A DNA stretch of 47,982 nucleotides from Gammaproteobacteria bacterium (GCA_030426545.1 JAUHYL010000027.1:1-47982), one strand, 5' to 3'. Counted from the stretch's first letter, positions 25,830-35,458 are shown. Numbers and translations: made by a program. The notes: generated by a model not told the origin, from the sequence alone.

Positions 25830-25858
25830 AATGTAGCAGCGAACCCGCAGCCAGTAAA
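25830..25858 (-). promoter_or_regulatory. sigma70-like promoter of the two-component operon
   Basis: On the minus strand TTTACT, 17-nt spacer, TACATT. A perfect 10-bp inverted repeat, CTGGCTGCGG at 25,809-25,818 and CCGCAGCCAG at 25,845-25,854, overlaps the -35 end and the early leader, a layout that suggests autoregulation or an RNA hairpin. Confidence 0.55.
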
Positions 25859-25927
25859 TTTTCGTCAGACCTGTGCGCGGTCCTGAGCAGAGGTACGTCG
25901 GCTCGATGTGGATGATACACTTTCGCC

Positions 25928-26377
25928 ATGACGGCCATTCATGAAAGCCCCTCTCTGCTACGCAGACTTACCGCCATGCTCTACGACCTGCTGCTGGTCG
26001 TCGCAGTGGTTGGCGTAGTCAACGCCGCAGCACTCGGTATCCAGGTGAAACTGCTGGGTAGTACAGACCACGCCCTGAACCCGCACCTTGCCCAGGCGCT
26101 GATCGTCACCAGCGTGTACGGCTTTTTTATCCTGTTCTGGATCAAGAGCGGCCAGACGCTCGGCATGCAGGCCTGGCGCATCAAACTGGTGACTTTCGAT
26201 GGCCAGCAACCCAGTCTACGACACGCATTGATACGCTGCCTCGCTGCCACGCTCTCCGCGGCGTGCCTGGGCCTGGGCTACCTCTGGTGCCTGTTCGATT
26301 CACGCGGCCGCTACTGGCACGATTACCTCTCCGCAACGGAACTCATTCTGCTACCAAAAGAACCTGCCAGTGCCTAA
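25928..26377 (+). CDS. RDD family integral membrane protein
   Basis: A 149-residue inner-membrane protein. The RDD signature begins at LLRRLTAMLYDLLLV (Arg and Asp in the first helix), followed by a second hydrophobic segment (VTSVYGFFILFWIKSGQTLGMQ), and a third around LAATLSAACLGLGYLWCLF with the terminal WHDYLSAT typical of the family. Function is unknown; RDD proteins are suspected transporters or accessory membrane factors. The ATG at 25,928 is the first in frame. A TACACT directly upstream hints at a very short leader. It precedes pepA by 115 bp. Confidence 0.85.
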   Translation: MTAIHESPSLLRRLTAMLYDLLLVVAVVGVVNAAALGIQVKLLGSTDHALNPHLAQALIVTSVYGFFILFWIKSGQTLGMQAWRIKLVTFDGQQPSLRHALIRCLAATLSAACLGLGYLWCLFDSRGRYWHDYLSATELILLPKEPASA

Positions 26378-26409
26378 ACCACCAGCGCACTACGAGAATC
26401 CGTGGGAGG

Positions 26410-26438
26410 TTTAGTTTAACGTCTGCTGCGCTTACACT
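26410..26438 (+). promoter_or_regulatory. possible pepA promoter
   Basis: TTTAGT (26,410-26,415), 17-nt spacer, TACACT (26,433-26,438), 54 bp before the pepA ATG. Both boxes deviate from consensus. Confidence 0.35.
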
Positions 26439-26492
26439 AGCGACCCAGTTAACCACCCTTTTGCACGCAAACGCACCCGACCGAGGCAAGCA

Positions 26493-27986
26493 ATGGCAGC
26501 AATCAAGTTCAGCGCAAAGCAAATCAGCGAAATCGACAAGAGCAGTACCCAGTGTGCCGTACTACCGCTTTTTTCTGACAGAAAGCTCTCGAAACAGGCC
26601 CGCGCCCTCGACAAGATCACCGCAAAGGGTATCCAGCGTGCACTGGATCTGGGTGACTTTAGTGGCAAGTCCGGCCAGACCCTGCTGCTCACTGGCAGCG
26701 GCAAGATCAAGCGCGTCCTCCTGCTGGGCTGCGGTGATCCGGACAAGTTCGAACGCAAGGGCATGCGCGCGTTCGCCTCTACCCTCTACGAGGCCTGCAA
26801 AAAACTCAGCGCTACGGAAGCCACACTGCACATGCAGGGCCTGAAGCTGAAGGCAGCGGATCAGACCTGGTTCCTCAGCTATCTTGCGCGCCACCTGGTG
26901 TGTGCGAATTACCGCTACACCGAAACCCTGAGCAAACCCCGTCCGGCCTCGAAGCTGGCGCGCCTGGTGGTGAATGTCGGCGACACCCAACCGGTGGCCG
27001 CCGCAAACCGTGCGTTAAAGGAAGGCAGCCTGACTGGACAGGGCATGAACGAGGCGCGGGAACTGGCCAATCTCCCCGGCAACATCTGTACGCCCACCTA
27101 CCTGGCCAGTCAGGCGCGCAGCCTGGGTCGCAAACACAAGAAGCTCAGCGTCAGCGTACTGGACGAGAAAAAAATGTCGGAACTGGGGATGCACTCACTG
27201 CTCTCCGTCGCCGCCGGCAGCAAGCAGCCCGCGCGCCTGATCATCATGAATTATCGCGGCACAAAGGCCAGCGCCAGGCCCTACGTTCTGGTCGGCAAGG
27301 GCATTACGTTTGACAGTGGCGGCATCTCTCTCAAGCCAGGCGCCAAAATGGACGAGATGAAGTTCGATATGGGCGGCGCGGCGAGTGTGTTTGGCGCGCT
27401 CAGTGCCGCTGTGGAGATGAACCTGCCGCTCAACATTATCGGCGTGGTGGCGGCCGCCGAGAACATGCCCAGCGGTACCGCAACCAAACCTGGCGACGTA
27501 ATACAGAGCATGTCGGGCAAAACCATCGAGGTATTGAACACGGACGCGGAGGGCCGCCTGGTGTTATGCGATGCCCTCACCTATTCGCGCCGCTTCAAGC
27601 CCGCCGCCATCATTGATATCGCCACCCTCACGGGCGCCTGCATCGTGGCGCTGGGCTCGCACGCCAGTGGCCTGCTCGCCAATGACGATGACCTGGCCCG
27701 AGAATTGCTCGACGCAGGTCAGGAAAGCCACGACCGGGCCTGGCAACTGCCGCTCTGGGACGACTACCAGAAGCAACTCAACAGCAACTTCGCCGATATG
27801 GCCAACATTGGCAGTGCGGGCGCCGGTACGATTACCGCCGCCTGTTTCCTTGCTCGCTTTACCGAGGATATGCGCTGGGCTCACCTTGATATCGCCGGCT
27901 CCGCCTGGAACAGCGCACCAAAAGGCGCCACCGGGCGCCCCGTAGCGCTGTTACTGCGTTATCTGCAGGACCGCGCGGAGGGCTGA
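26493..27986 (+). CDS. pepA: leucyl aminopeptidase PepA
   Basis: A 497-residue cytosolic M17 aminopeptidase that removes N-terminal residues with two metal ions; in E. coli PepA is also a DNA-binding protein needed for Xer recombination and carAB control. N-terminal regulatory domain followed by the catalytic domain with GKGITFDSGGISLKPG, MKFDMGGAA and the signature NTDAEGRLVL. The final segment (HLDIAGSAW) is also conserved. It is followed 2 bp later by holC, the usual gammaproteobacterial order pepA-holC-valS. Confidence 0.96.
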   Translation: MAAIKFSAKQISEIDKSSTQCAVLPLFSDRKLSKQARALDKITAKGIQRALDLGDFSGKSGQTLLLTGSGKIKRVLLLGCGDPDKFERKGMRAFASTLYEACKKLSATEATLHMQGLKLKAADQTWFLSYLARHLVCANYRYTETLSKPRPASKLARLVVNVGDTQPVAAANRALKEGSLTGQGMNEARELANLPGNICTPTYLASQARSLGRKHKKLSVSVLDEKKMSELGMHSLLSVAAGSKQPARLIIMNYRGTKASARPYVLVGKGITFDSGGISLKPGAKMDEMKFDMGGAASVFGALSAAVEMNLPLNIIGVVAAAENMPSGTATKPGDVIQSMSGKTIEVLNTDAEGRLVLCDALTYSRRFKPAAIIDIATLTGACIVALGSHASGLLANDDDLARELLDAGQESHDRAWQLPLWDDYQKQLNSNFADMANIGSAGAGTITAACFLARFTEDMRWAHLDIAGSAWNSAPKGATGRPVALLLRYLQDRAEG

Positions 27987-27988
27987 CC

Positions 27989-28411
27989 ATGACCAAGGTT
28001 GGCTTCTATGTCGTGAAATCCGCCGAGCCCGCCCGGCGACTGGAAATTGCGATGCGCTTGACCGAGAAGGCCTTCCAACAGGGGCACAGAATCTTCCTTA
28101 ACGCCGGTGACAAGCAACAGGCGCAGCAGCTTAACGAGCAGCTCTGGACGTTTCGTCCCGCCAGCTTTCTCCCTCACGGCCTGCAGGGGGAGGACATCGC
28201 GCAATCCACCATCGCCATCGGCTGGGGTCAGGATCCGGGCGAACACTGTGATCTACTGATCAACCTGCAACTGGAAGTGCCGCCGTTTTTCAGCCGTTTC
28301 AAGCGTGTCGCCGAGGTGGTTACACAGGACGATGCGAGTCTTGTAGCGCTGCGCACCTCCTGGAAGTTTTACCAGGAACGCGGTTACGAGATGGAGAAGC
28401 ACGACCTGTAG
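27989..28411 (+). CDS. holC: DNA polymerase III subunit chi (HolC)
   Basis: A 140-residue chi subunit that links the clamp loader to single-strand-binding protein. The start MTKVGFYVVKS, the segment KAFQQGHRIFLNAGDKQQ and LWTFRPASFLPHG are recognisable, as is the C-terminal RTSWKFYQERGYEMEKHDL. Two bases separate it from pepA, so it is co-transcribed and probably translationally coupled. Length is close to the E. coli protein (147). The 365-bp gap after it ends the pepA-holC unit. Confidence 0.93.
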   Translation: MTKVGFYVVKSAEPARRLEIAMRLTEKAFQQGHRIFLNAGDKQQAQQLNEQLWTFRPASFLPHGLQGEDIAQSTIAIGWGQDPGEHCDLLINLQLEVPPFFSRFKRVAEVVTQDDASLVALRTSWKFYQERGYEMEKHDL

Positions 28412-28477
28412 TTCACGACCTGTTGTTGCAGTGCTATCCAGTCTCTTTCTGACAGTGGTGATAGCTGGAGCGGTACT

Positions 28478-28550
28478 GGCCTGAAGGCGCCTGGGGTGCA
28501 GAGCTCGGAAGGCTAAGATACTCGCCCTGCACCTCAGGCGCCTTCAGGCC
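28478..28550. repeat. 24-bp inverted repeat with 25-nt loop
   Basis: Left arm 28,478-28,501 (GGCCTGAAGGCGCCTGGGGT plus GCAG) pairs with right arm 28,527-28,550 at 23 of 24 positions. It would form a very stable hairpin in RNA from either strand. No T-run follows, so it is not a standard terminator; a REP-like element or a leader/attenuation structure is possible. Confidence 0.8.
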
Positions 28551-28727
28551 ATTTGGAATCTCGTTGTGGCTGCGGGAATTGTGCTGGGCGTGTGCGCTGT
28601 TTGCGGCGTTTCGCTCCCCGGCATGCAGGAGCGACGACTATGCTGCCTGCGGGATCCGCGCGCGGAACATGAAAACGGCTGTGCAGTACAGGCACGAACC
28701 ACCTTTCCGCGTCCACGACGACTAACG

Positions 28728-28733
28728 TATAAT
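28728..28733 (+). promoter_or_regulatory. -10 element of valS
   Basis: A consensus TATAAT 43 bp before the valS ATG. The best -35 is TTCCGC at 17-nt spacing, which is weak. Confidence 0.5.
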
Positions 28734-28776
28734 CGCGCCCTCTCCGTTCACGCCACAGTATCCAGTAAGCGATCCC

Positions 28777-31545
28777 ATGGAAAAAACGTTCCAACCCGCC
28801 GACATCGAAACCCGCTGGTACGACACCTGGGAGGCCGCCGGCTATTTTGCTCCGCAGGGCGGCGAGCGCGCCTACAGCATCATGATTCCGCCGCCCAACG
28901 TCACCGGCAGCCTGCACATGGGCCACGGCTTCCAGGAAGCCATCATGGACGCGCTGATTCGCTACCACCGCATGCGCGGTTTCAACACCCTGTGGCAGGT
29001 GGGCACCGATCATGCCGGTATCGCCACGCAGATGGTCGTCGAGCGTCAGCTCGAAGCGCAGGGCATCACGCGCCACGACCTGGGTCGCGACAAGTTTGTG
29101 GAGAAGGTGTGGGAATGGAAAGAAGAATCCGGGGGCACCATCACGCGCCAATTGCGACGCCTGGGCTCCTCACTGGACTGGTCGCGTGAGCGCTTCACCA
29201 TGGATCCGGGGCTCAGCGCTGCCGTGCAGGAAGTCTTCGTTCGCCTGTACCAGGAAGGGTTGATCTATCGCGGCAAACGTCTGGTGAACTGGGACCCGGC
29301 ACTGCATACCGCGATCTCTGACCTGGAAGTGGTATCGCAGGAAGAACAGGGCCACCTGTGGCATTTCAACTACCCTCTCGCCGGCGGTGAAGGCCACCTG
29401 ACCGTGGCCACCACGCGGCCGGAGACGATGCTCGGCGATACCGCCGTGGCGGTACACCCCGAGGACGACCGCTATGCGCACCTGATCGGTCGCAGCCTGG
29501 AGTTGCCCCTGACCGGCCGAGAGATACCGGTGATCGCCGATGAGCACGTCGATAGAGAGTTCGGAACTGGCTGCGTGAAGATTACACCCGCCCACGACTT
29601 CAACGACTACGACATCGGCAAGCGACACGGCCTGCCCATGATCAACCTCTTTGACGACAACGCCGCCCTCTCCGATGCCGCGCCCGAGGCCTACCGGGGC
29701 CTGGACCGCTTCGAAGCACGCCAGCGCGTGGTGGCAGACCTGGATGCACTCGGGCTGCTGGAGAAAGTCGAGGATCACACCCTGATGGTACCGCGCGGCG
29801 ATCGCTCTGACGTGGTGATCGAGCCCTATCTCACAGACCAGTGGTACGTGGACGCGCGCGAGTTGGCCAAGCCGGCAATCGCGGCCGTTGAGAATGGCGC
29901 TATCGAATTCGTTCCCAAACAGTGGGAAAACACCTACTTCGCGTGGATGCGCGATATCCAGGACTGGTGTATCAGTCGTCAACTCTGGTGGGGCCACCGA
30001 ATCCCCGCCTGGTACGACGAGGAAGGACAGGTTTACGTCGGCAACAGTGAAGAAGCCGTGCGCCAGGCGCACAACATCGATGCGTCGGTGACGCTGCGGC
30101 AGGACGAGGACGTACTGGACACCTGGTTCTCTTCCGCACTGTGGACATTCTCGACGCTGGGCTGGCCAGAGGACACAGAAGAACTCGCGACCTTTCATCC
30201 CAGTTCTGTACTGGTCACTGGCTTTGACATCATCTTTTTCTGGGTCGCCCGCATGATCATGATGACCCTGCACTTCCGCAAGGAAGTGCCCTTCCACACC
30301 GTCTATGTCCACGGCCTGGTGCGTGATGCGGAAGGTCAGAAAATGTCGAAATCCAAGGGCAATGTGCTGGATCCGATCGATCTGATTGACGGCATCGAAC
30401 TGGAACCGCTGGTCGAAAAGCGCACCGGTGGCATGATGCAGCCGAAACTGGCTCAACGGGTGGAAAAAGCGACCCGCAAGCAGTTTCCCGAGGGCATTGC
30501 GGCCTACGGCACGGATGCTCTGCGTTTTACCTACTATTCGCTGGCGTCGACCGGGCGCGATATTCGCTTTGATGTCGGGCGCATCGAGGGCTTTCGGAAT
30601 TTCTGTAACAAGATCTGGAACGCGGCGCGCTACGTGCACATGAACTGCGACGGAGAAGACTGCGGCGTTGCAGGTGACGAGCCGCTGGAACTGAGCCTGG
30701 CGGATCGCTGGATCGTCGCACGCATGCAGCAAACCGCCGCGGACGTGGCTCGCGCATTCGATCAATACCGTTTCGACCACGCTTCGCAGGCGCTGTATGA
30801 ATTTATCTGGAATGAATACTGTGACTGGTACCTGGAACTGTCCAAGCCAGTGCTGTGGGACGATGACGCATCGGCCGGGGCAAAACGTGGCACGCGCCGC
30901 ACGCTGGTGACAGTACTGGAAGCCTGGTTGCGCCTATTGCACCCACTCATGCCGTTTATCACTGAAGAAATCTGGCAGTCCGTTGCGCCGCTGGCCGGCA
31001 AGCGCGGGGACACCATCATGCTGCAGCCTTACCCGGAGCCGGAGAAACACGCTCAGGATGAACAGGCAACGCGAGACATCGAGTGGCTGAAATCCGTCAT
31101 TGTCGGGATTCGTACCATTCGCTCGGAGATGAATATTCCGCCGGGCAAGGAGATCCCCGTACTGCTGACGAGCACCTCCGGGGACGACAAAAAAAGACTG
31201 GAGCAAAATTCGCAATACCTGAAAAAGCTGACTAAACTTGCTGACGTGCGCTGGCTGGCAGATCGCAACGACGCTCCGGCGGCCGCCACTGCCCTGGCAG
31301 GAGAACTGGAAATCCTGGTTCCGATGGCGGGATTGATCGACAAAGACGCCGAAATTGGCCGACTAAACAAAGAGATAGGAAAACTGGAGAACGACGTTTC
31401 CAGAATAGAGGGCAAACTTGGCAACCCCGGCTTTGTAGACCGCGCACCCGCTGACGTGGTCAACAAGGAACGCGACAAACTCGCTGCCCAGCAGCAGGCC
31501 CTGGAAACGCTCCGCGAAAAGCTGCAACGAATTCAAACCATGTAA
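28777..31545 (+). CDS. valS: valyl-tRNA synthetase
   Basis: A 922-residue class Ia synthetase that charges tRNA-Val. HIGH motif appears as [15 protein letters not shown] near residue 42, followed by the editing (CP1) domain with [17 protein letters not shown] and [12 protein letters not shown], then KMSKS in [14 protein letters not shown] near residue 520, the anticodon-binding domain, and a C-terminal coiled coil ([17 protein letters not shown] onward) typical of ValRS. Length is close to the E. coli enzyme (951). It has its own promoter after the holC gap. Confidence 0.98.
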   Translation: MEKTFQPADIETRWYDTWEAAGYFAPQGGERAYSIMIPPPNVTGSLHMGHGFQEAIMDALIRYHRMRGFNTLWQVGTDHAGIATQMVVERQLEAQGITRHDLGRDKFVEKVWEWKEESGGTITRQLRRLGSSLDWSRERFTMDPGLSAAVQEVFVRLYQEGLIYRGKRLVNWDPALHTAISDLEVVSQEEQGHLWHFNYPLAGGEGHLTVATTRPETMLGDTAVAVHPEDDRYAHLIGRSLELPLTGREIPVIADEHVDREFGTGCVKITPAHDFNDYDIGKRHGLPMINLFDDNAALSDAAPEAYRGLDRFEARQRVVADLDALGLLEKVEDHTLMVPRGDRSDVVIEPYLTDQWYVDARELAKPAIAAVENGAIEFVPKQWENTYFAWMRDIQDWCISRQLWWGHRIPAWYDEEGQVYVGNSEEAVRQAHNIDASVTLRQDEDVLDTWFSSALWTFSTLGWPEDTEELATFHPSSVLVTGFDIIFFWVARMIMMTLHFRKEVPFHTVYVHGLVRDAEGQKMSKSKGNVLDPIDLIDGIELEPLVEKRTGGMMQPKLAQRVEKATRKQFPEGIAAYGTDALRFTYYSLASTGRDIRFDVGRIEGFRNFCNKIWNAARYVHMNCDGEDCGVAGDEPLELSLADRWIVARMQQTAADVARAFDQYRFDHASQALYEFIWNEYCDWYLELSKPVLWDDDASAGAKRGTRRTLVTVLEAWLRLLHPLMPFITEEIWQSVAPLAGKRGDTIMLQPYPEPEKHAQDEQATRDIEWLKSVIVGIRTIRSEMNIPPGKEIPVLLTSTSGDDKKRLEQNSQYLKKLTKLADVRWLADRNDAPAAATALAGELEILVPMAGLIDKDAEIGRLNKEIGKLENDVSRIEGKLGNPGFVDRAPADVVNKERDKLAAQQQALETLREKLQRIQTM

Positions 31546-31652
31546 CCGCCGGACGTCCTTTCGCGGTCGGTACATAAGAGTACGAATTCTGCGTATCACC
31601 CCATTGGGTGGCGCCGATTATAAAAAAAACAGGTCAGGCTGAGGAAAGTGGT

Positions 31653-31865
31653 ATGGACGATCGTGTAAGTGGCACGGTGAAGTGGTTCAACAACGCCAAA
31701 GGATTTGGCTTTATAACAAGGCAGGAAGGAGACGAGGATGTATTCGTACATTTTCGCTCCATTCAGGGCGATGGGTACCGCACCCTGAACGAAGGACAGA
31801 CTGTCGAGTTCAAGTTGATCGAAGGCCCCAAGGGCCTGCAGGCCGAGGATGTGCTGAAGCTCTGA
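31653..31865 (+). CDS. cold shock domain protein (CspA family)
   Basis: A 70-residue single cold-shock domain, a beta-barrel that binds single-stranded RNA/DNA. RNP1 is KGFGFIT and RNP2 is VFVHFRSI; the domain starts with [15 protein letters not shown] and ends with KGLQAEDV. The open frame begins 15 codons earlier, but the ATG at 31,653 has GAGGAAAG upstream and gives the family length. It lies 107 bp after valS. A second CSD gene with a membrane anchor follows 210 bp downstream; the two domains have the same SIQG/SIRG-type loop, which suggests a local duplication. Confidence 0.95.
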   Translation: MDDRVSGTVKWFNNAKGFGFITRQEGDEDVFVHFRSIQGDGYRTLNEGQTVEFKLIEGPKGLQAEDVLKL

Positions 31866-31899
31866 CGAGTTTCTCGGCCGCCGTTATCTGAGCATCCGG

Positions 31900-31917
31900 G
31901 GTGCCCCAGAGGGCGCC
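31900..31917 (+). terminator. possible terminator after the csp gene
   Basis: GGTGCCC-CAGA-GGGCGCC forms a 7-bp stem (one G-U pair) 35 bp after the stop. The T-run (TTTTTT) lies 15 nt further on, farther than usual, so termination is uncertain. Confidence 0.35.
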
Positions 31918-32075
31918 TCAAGCCACCGCTGTTTTTTCTCTTTGCTTCCCGTGCAGCGCACCCCTCTCTCCCTCCCGAACCTGATCGCTTGGTGATAGAA
32001 TGCCCCGCTTTCGTCGCCAGGGCAGTGCTGCATCACGCCACCGGCGTCCAATTACAATCAGCCAAGGGGAAACCG

Positions 32076-32525
32076 ATGAGCCTCACCACCAAATTGATTG
32101 TCAGCCTTGTTATCGCTGCGCTGGCTGCCGCCGTTGCCTCCACCCTGCTTACCGGCAGCCTGTTTTCACCGGCGCTGCTCACTGGGTTTGCAGTGGCCTG
32201 TATTGCCAGCGTACTGGTGGGTGCTGCGGGGAGCGCCACCGGCGAGGACGTCGAGTACTACTCGGAGACTGATTCAGCAGCAGACAGCCACACCGGCGCC
32301 GTCAGCCAACAGGACGGCAACAGGGAATACGGCAAGGTGAAGTGGTTCAATGTGTCAAAGGGCTTTGGGTTTATTGTCAAAGACGATGGCGAGGAAATTT
32401 TTGTGCACTTTCGCTCTATTCGCGGCAGCGGGCGTCGCGGCCTGAAGGACGGCCAGGCCGTCAGCTTTGTGACGACCCAGAGTGACAAAGGCCCGCAGGC
32501 AGAAGACGTGGCAGCTGAGGGTTAG
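32076..32525 (+). CDS. membrane-anchored cold shock domain protein
   Basis: A 149-residue protein with two N-terminal hydrophobic segments (LIVSLVIAALAAAVASTLL and a second at LLTGFAVACIASVLVG), a polar linker of about 30 residues (EYYSETDSAADSHTGAV) and a C-terminal cold-shock domain with VKWFNVSKGFGFIVKD (RNP1) and IFVHFRSIRG (RNP2). The domain would face the cytoplasm and could tether RNA to the membrane. The ATG at 32,076 has AAGGGGAA upstream; the longer frame is not supported. It ends 4 bp inside the convergent TetR gene. Function is unknown. Confidence 0.85.
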   Translation: MSLTTKLIVSLVIAALAAAVASTLLTGSLFSPALLTGFAVACIASVLVGAAGSATGEDVEYYSETDSAADSHTGAVSQQDGNREYGKVKWFNVSKGFGFIVKDDGEEIFVHFRSIRGSGRRGLKDGQAVSFVTTQSDKGPQAEDVAAEG

Positions 32526-33175
32526 GCGAGTTGCTCGGCGACGATGGCCGCCCAGTAGCGCTGAATCATCAGCGAACCTTCACAGAGAATGTGATCGGTA
32601 GAGAGCGTTTCGTCCTCCAGCGCCATTTCGACGATGGCATAGCCCATGTCGATGGAAAGTCGTGCCTGGCTCAGCAACTGGTCGTCCACCTCGCGACCGA
32701 GAAGATCCGCCGCGATAGCGGCAAACTGTTTCGCCACCAGGCGATGTGACTCCAGTCGCACCTCCTGCAGTGGCCCGACCGCGCGCAATGCCTGCACAAT
32801 TTCCAGCCCACCGGGTTGCTCCCTGGTGACATCCAGCGTTGCCCTCAGCAGCGCTTCGATATTGTCGAGCAGCCCTCCGAGGTTATTCTCACCCAGGTTT
32901 TTCTCAAACCAGTGGCGAAACACTGCGTTCTGCCGATCCATCAGGCCTGCGCCAAGCGCATTGAGAACCGCGTACTTGTTGGGAAAATAACGATAGAGAG
33001 CCGGCACGGTAATCCCCGCGCGCTCGGCCACAAGGTTAGTTGAGATACGTTCCACACCGACCTCAACCAGCAGTTCAGATGCGGCGCTCAGAATGGCCTC
33101 GTAGGTGCGCTTTGCGCGCTCCTGTCGGGGCTTGTTCTTTTCCAGCAATTCAACCTGTCGTCTTACCGCTACCAT
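32522..33175 (-). CDS. TetR family transcriptional regulator
   Basis: A 217-residue repressor-type regulator. The N-terminal helix-turn-helix spans about residues 20-65 (ILSAASELLVEVGVERIST, LVAERAGITVPALYRYFPNK), followed by a ligand-binding C-terminal domain without recognised specificity. The ATG at 33,175 is the likely start. It is divergent from the DUF3604 gene with 183 bp between; TetR members often control the divergent neighbour, so this gene is the best candidate target. Its 3' end overlaps the CSD gene by 4 bp. Confidence 0.92.
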   Translation of the reverse strand: MVAVRRQVELLEKNKPRQERAKRTYEAILSAASELLVEVGVERISTNLVAERAGITVPALYRYFPNKYAVLNALGAGLMDRQNAVFRHWFEKNLGENNLGGLLDNIEALLRATLDVTREQPGGLEIVQALRAVGPLQEVRLESHRLVAKQFAAIAADLLGREVDDQLLSQARLSIDMGYAIVEMALEDETLSTDHILCEGSLMIQRYWAAIVAEQLA

Positions 33176-33358
33176 CCCTAATCGCCTCTGCCCGTTGGAT
33201 TCCCTGCCACCCGGAGTTTTTATCCTAGACCAGCAACCCTCGCATAGCTATAAGGACGCACTGGTACATCTAAAGTATACGCAGAATATGGCTTCACGGT
33301 TCAGTGAGTGCGACAATATGACCCATTTTTCCACCCCACTAACAAGAGGCCGCAGCTA
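33176..33358. promoter_or_regulatory. divergent TetR/DUF3604 control region
   Basis: 183 bp between divergent starts, with an AT-richer stretch around 33,240-33,290 (CTATAAGGACG, AAGTATACGCAGAATATGG). An operator for the TetR protein is expected here, but no clear palindrome of the usual size was seen. Confidence 0.35.
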
Positions 33359-35449
33359 ATGCCCAACAACCGCTTCCCCGGCCGCCCATCCGCCCTGCTT
33401 CGCGAGCAACCGCTTGTTCGCCTCGCGCAGCTGCTGTGCGTCTGTCTGCCAGCGTTCTTCTGCATCACTACCCAGGCGTTCGAGCGCACAGAGGAGCGCG
33501 AACCCTGCGCCGAGCAAGCCGTTACCAAGCGCCCAATGTTCGGCGATCTGCACGTGCACACAAGTTATTCCTTTGACAGCTACGTCTCCAGCCAGCGCAA
33601 TGACCCCAGCGCAGCGTACCGCTACGCGAAGGGTGAAGCGATCACACTCTCCGACCCGGATTCCAACCAGACCATCAAGGCGCAGATACAGCGGCCGCTG
33701 GATTTTACCGCCGTCACCGACCACGCAGAATTTCTGGGCCCGATCGAGCTCTGTACGCAGGATTCTTCCACGCTGGCTTATTGGTTCCCCGCGTGTATCG
33801 CCTCGCGCAGCGAAAACTTCTACATACAACTCCTCGCGGCAAACTACTGGGTCAGCCTGGGTGTCACCGACTCGTCCAGCCAGAAAGCAGAGTCCTTTGT
33901 ATGCAGGCTGGGTGACTGCGCTGACGCGCATCGCGCGGCCTGGCAGCGTATTCAGCAGGCGGCGGAAGCGCACTACGATCGCAGCGAGGAATGCGCGTTT
34001 ACCACATTCGTCGGCTACGAATACACCGACGCACCGGACTACGCCAACCTGCATCGCAATGTCATTTTCCGCAATGAAAAGGTCACGGACAGCGCCATTT
34101 CTACCTATGACACCGGCTCGAAAAACTACCCGGCTTTGTGGCGCATGCTGCGCGAGCAGTGCCTGGAGCGGCAGCCAGGCTGTGACGTCATATCGATTCC
34201 GCACAACCCCAATCTCAGCCGCGGCCTGATGTTCCCCGATCCCGCTACCGAAACAGAGGCCCGCGACCGCCTGATTTTCGAACCGCTGGTGGAACTGGTG
34301 CAGCACAAGGCCGCCAGCGAGTGTCGCTTCGACCGACTTCTGGGCCGCGGCGTGGCAACGGAGGATGAGCTTTGTGATTTCGAGCAGGCGCTGTCCGACA
34401 ACCTGTCAATGCTGGGCACGGTCTTTGGCAAAGTCCGTACCGAGGAAGCCAGCCCCGTCTCAGTGGATGATTTTGGCCGGCGCAACATGGTGCGCAACAC
34501 ACTGAAAGACGGGCTCGCCCTTGACGCAACGTCGGGGATCAATCCCTTTCGCATGGGTTTTATCGGCAGCACAGACACGCACAGCGCCACACCGGGCGGC
34601 GCCGAAGAGGACAACTATGTCGGCCACCTGGGCCGTCGCGATGCGGGCTATCGCAATGTGCAGGACCACTTCTACGATAACCCCGGTGGTCTTGCAGTCG
34701 TGTGGGCAGAGGAAAACTCGCGTGACGCCATATTCGCAGGCATGCAAGCGCGCGAGGCCTACGCCACCAGCGGCACACGCCCTATCGTGCGTTTTTTCGC
34801 GGGCGCAGAGTATCCGCAGCAATTGTGTGATGATCCCGAGATGCTCACGACAGCCTACGCCGGCGGCGTACCCATGGGGGGAGAGCTCGATGCCCCCTCC
34901 ACCTCACCGCACTTTCTTATCAGCGCAAGCAAGGACCCTGGCCCTCCCGGACGACCGGGTGTCGATCTGCAACGCCTGCAGATCATCAAGGGCTGGCTGG
35001 ATGCCGATGGCGCAACCCATGAACAGGTGATCGATGTCGCCGGCAGCGCAGACAATGGCGCCTCCGTCGACCCCAACACCTGCGCACCCACCGGCAAAGG
35101 CCACGCCAACCTCTGCACCGTGTGGCGTGATCCGGCCTACGACCCCGCCCAACACGCCTTTTACTATGTGCGGGTACTGGAGAACCCTTCCTGCCGCTGG
35201 TCAACGCTGCAGTGCCAGGCCGCGGGCGTGAACCCCTTCGCCGCCGATTGCGACGCACAGGCAAGCGCGAAGAACCTCGAGATGGAAGAGCGTGGCGCCA
35301 TCGGCGATGTGTACGGCAAGTGTTGTACCGATCCGGCCACGCAGCCCTTCTATTCTCCGGTATTACAGGAACGCGCCTGGACCTCGCCCATCTGGATTAA
35401 CCCCGCGGTTGCGAACGTTGCCGCGGCCGATCAACTGCCACACCAATAA
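33359..35449 (+). CDS. DUF3604 domain protein, exported
   Basis: A 696-residue protein with an N-terminal signal peptide (VRLAQLLCVCLPAFFCITTQA) and a DUF3604 domain covering the rest. The start of the domain carries a PHP-like metal motif (FGDLHVHTSYSFDSY) and later FTAVTDHAEFLGP; VISIPHNPN and GFIGSTDTHSATPG add more potential metal ligands, so a phosphoesterase-like metalloenzyme is likely. The family is common in marine bacteria but its substrate is not known. The ATG at 33,359 has GAGG upstream. It is divergent from a TetR gene and followed 10 bp later by a methyltransferase gene. Confidence 0.88.
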   Translation: MPNNRFPGRPSALLREQPLVRLAQLLCVCLPAFFCITTQAFERTEEREPCAEQAVTKRPMFGDLHVHTSYSFDSYVSSQRNDPSAAYRYAKGEAITLSDPDSNQTIKAQIQRPLDFTAVTDHAEFLGPIELCTQDSSTLAYWFPACIASRSENFYIQLLAANYWVSLGVTDSSSQKAESFVCRLGDCADAHRAAWQRIQQAAEAHYDRSEECAFTTFVGYEYTDAPDYANLHRNVIFRNEKVTDSAISTYDTGSKNYPALWRMLREQCLERQPGCDVISIPHNPNLSRGLMFPDPATETEARDRLIFEPLVELVQHKAASECRFDRLLGRGVATEDELCDFEQALSDNLSMLGTVFGKVRTEEASPVSVDDFGRRNMVRNTLKDGLALDATSGINPFRMGFIGSTDTHSATPGGAEEDNYVGHLGRRDAGYRNVQDHFYDNPGGLAVVWAEENSRDAIFAGMQAREAYATSGTRPIVRFFAGAEYPQQLCDDPEMLTTAYAGGVPMGGELDAPSTSPHFLISASKDPGPPGRPGVDLQRLQIIKGWLDADGATHEQVIDVAGSADNGASVDPNTCAPTGKGHANLCTVWRDPAYDPAQHAFYYVRVLENPSCRWSTLQCQAAGVNPFAADCDAQASAKNLEMEERGAIGDVYGKCCTDPATQPFYSPVLQERAWTSPIWINPAVANVAAADQLPHQ

Positions 35450-35458
35450 GGAAGTACC

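Larger units (their letters stand above)
28412..28776 (+). other. intergenic region between holC and valS
   Basis: 365 bp without a supported gene. It holds a large inverted repeat (28,478-28,550) and the valS promoter. A minus-strand frame reading into it from valS is a shadow. No known tRNA-dependent leader (T-box) features were recognised. Confidence 0.5.

Noticed and set aside
28534-29151. 205-residue minus-strand open frame reaching into the holC-valS gap
   Set aside because: Most of it is antisense to valS; the intergenic part covers one arm of the inverted repeat and has no SD or motif.
29170-30780. 536-residue minus-strand open frame inside valS
   Set aside because: Antisense shadow of a clear synthetase gene, produced by high GC at third positions.
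33356-34306. 316-residue minus-strand open frame
   Set aside because: Antisense of the DUF3604 gene, which has a signal peptide and metal motifs.
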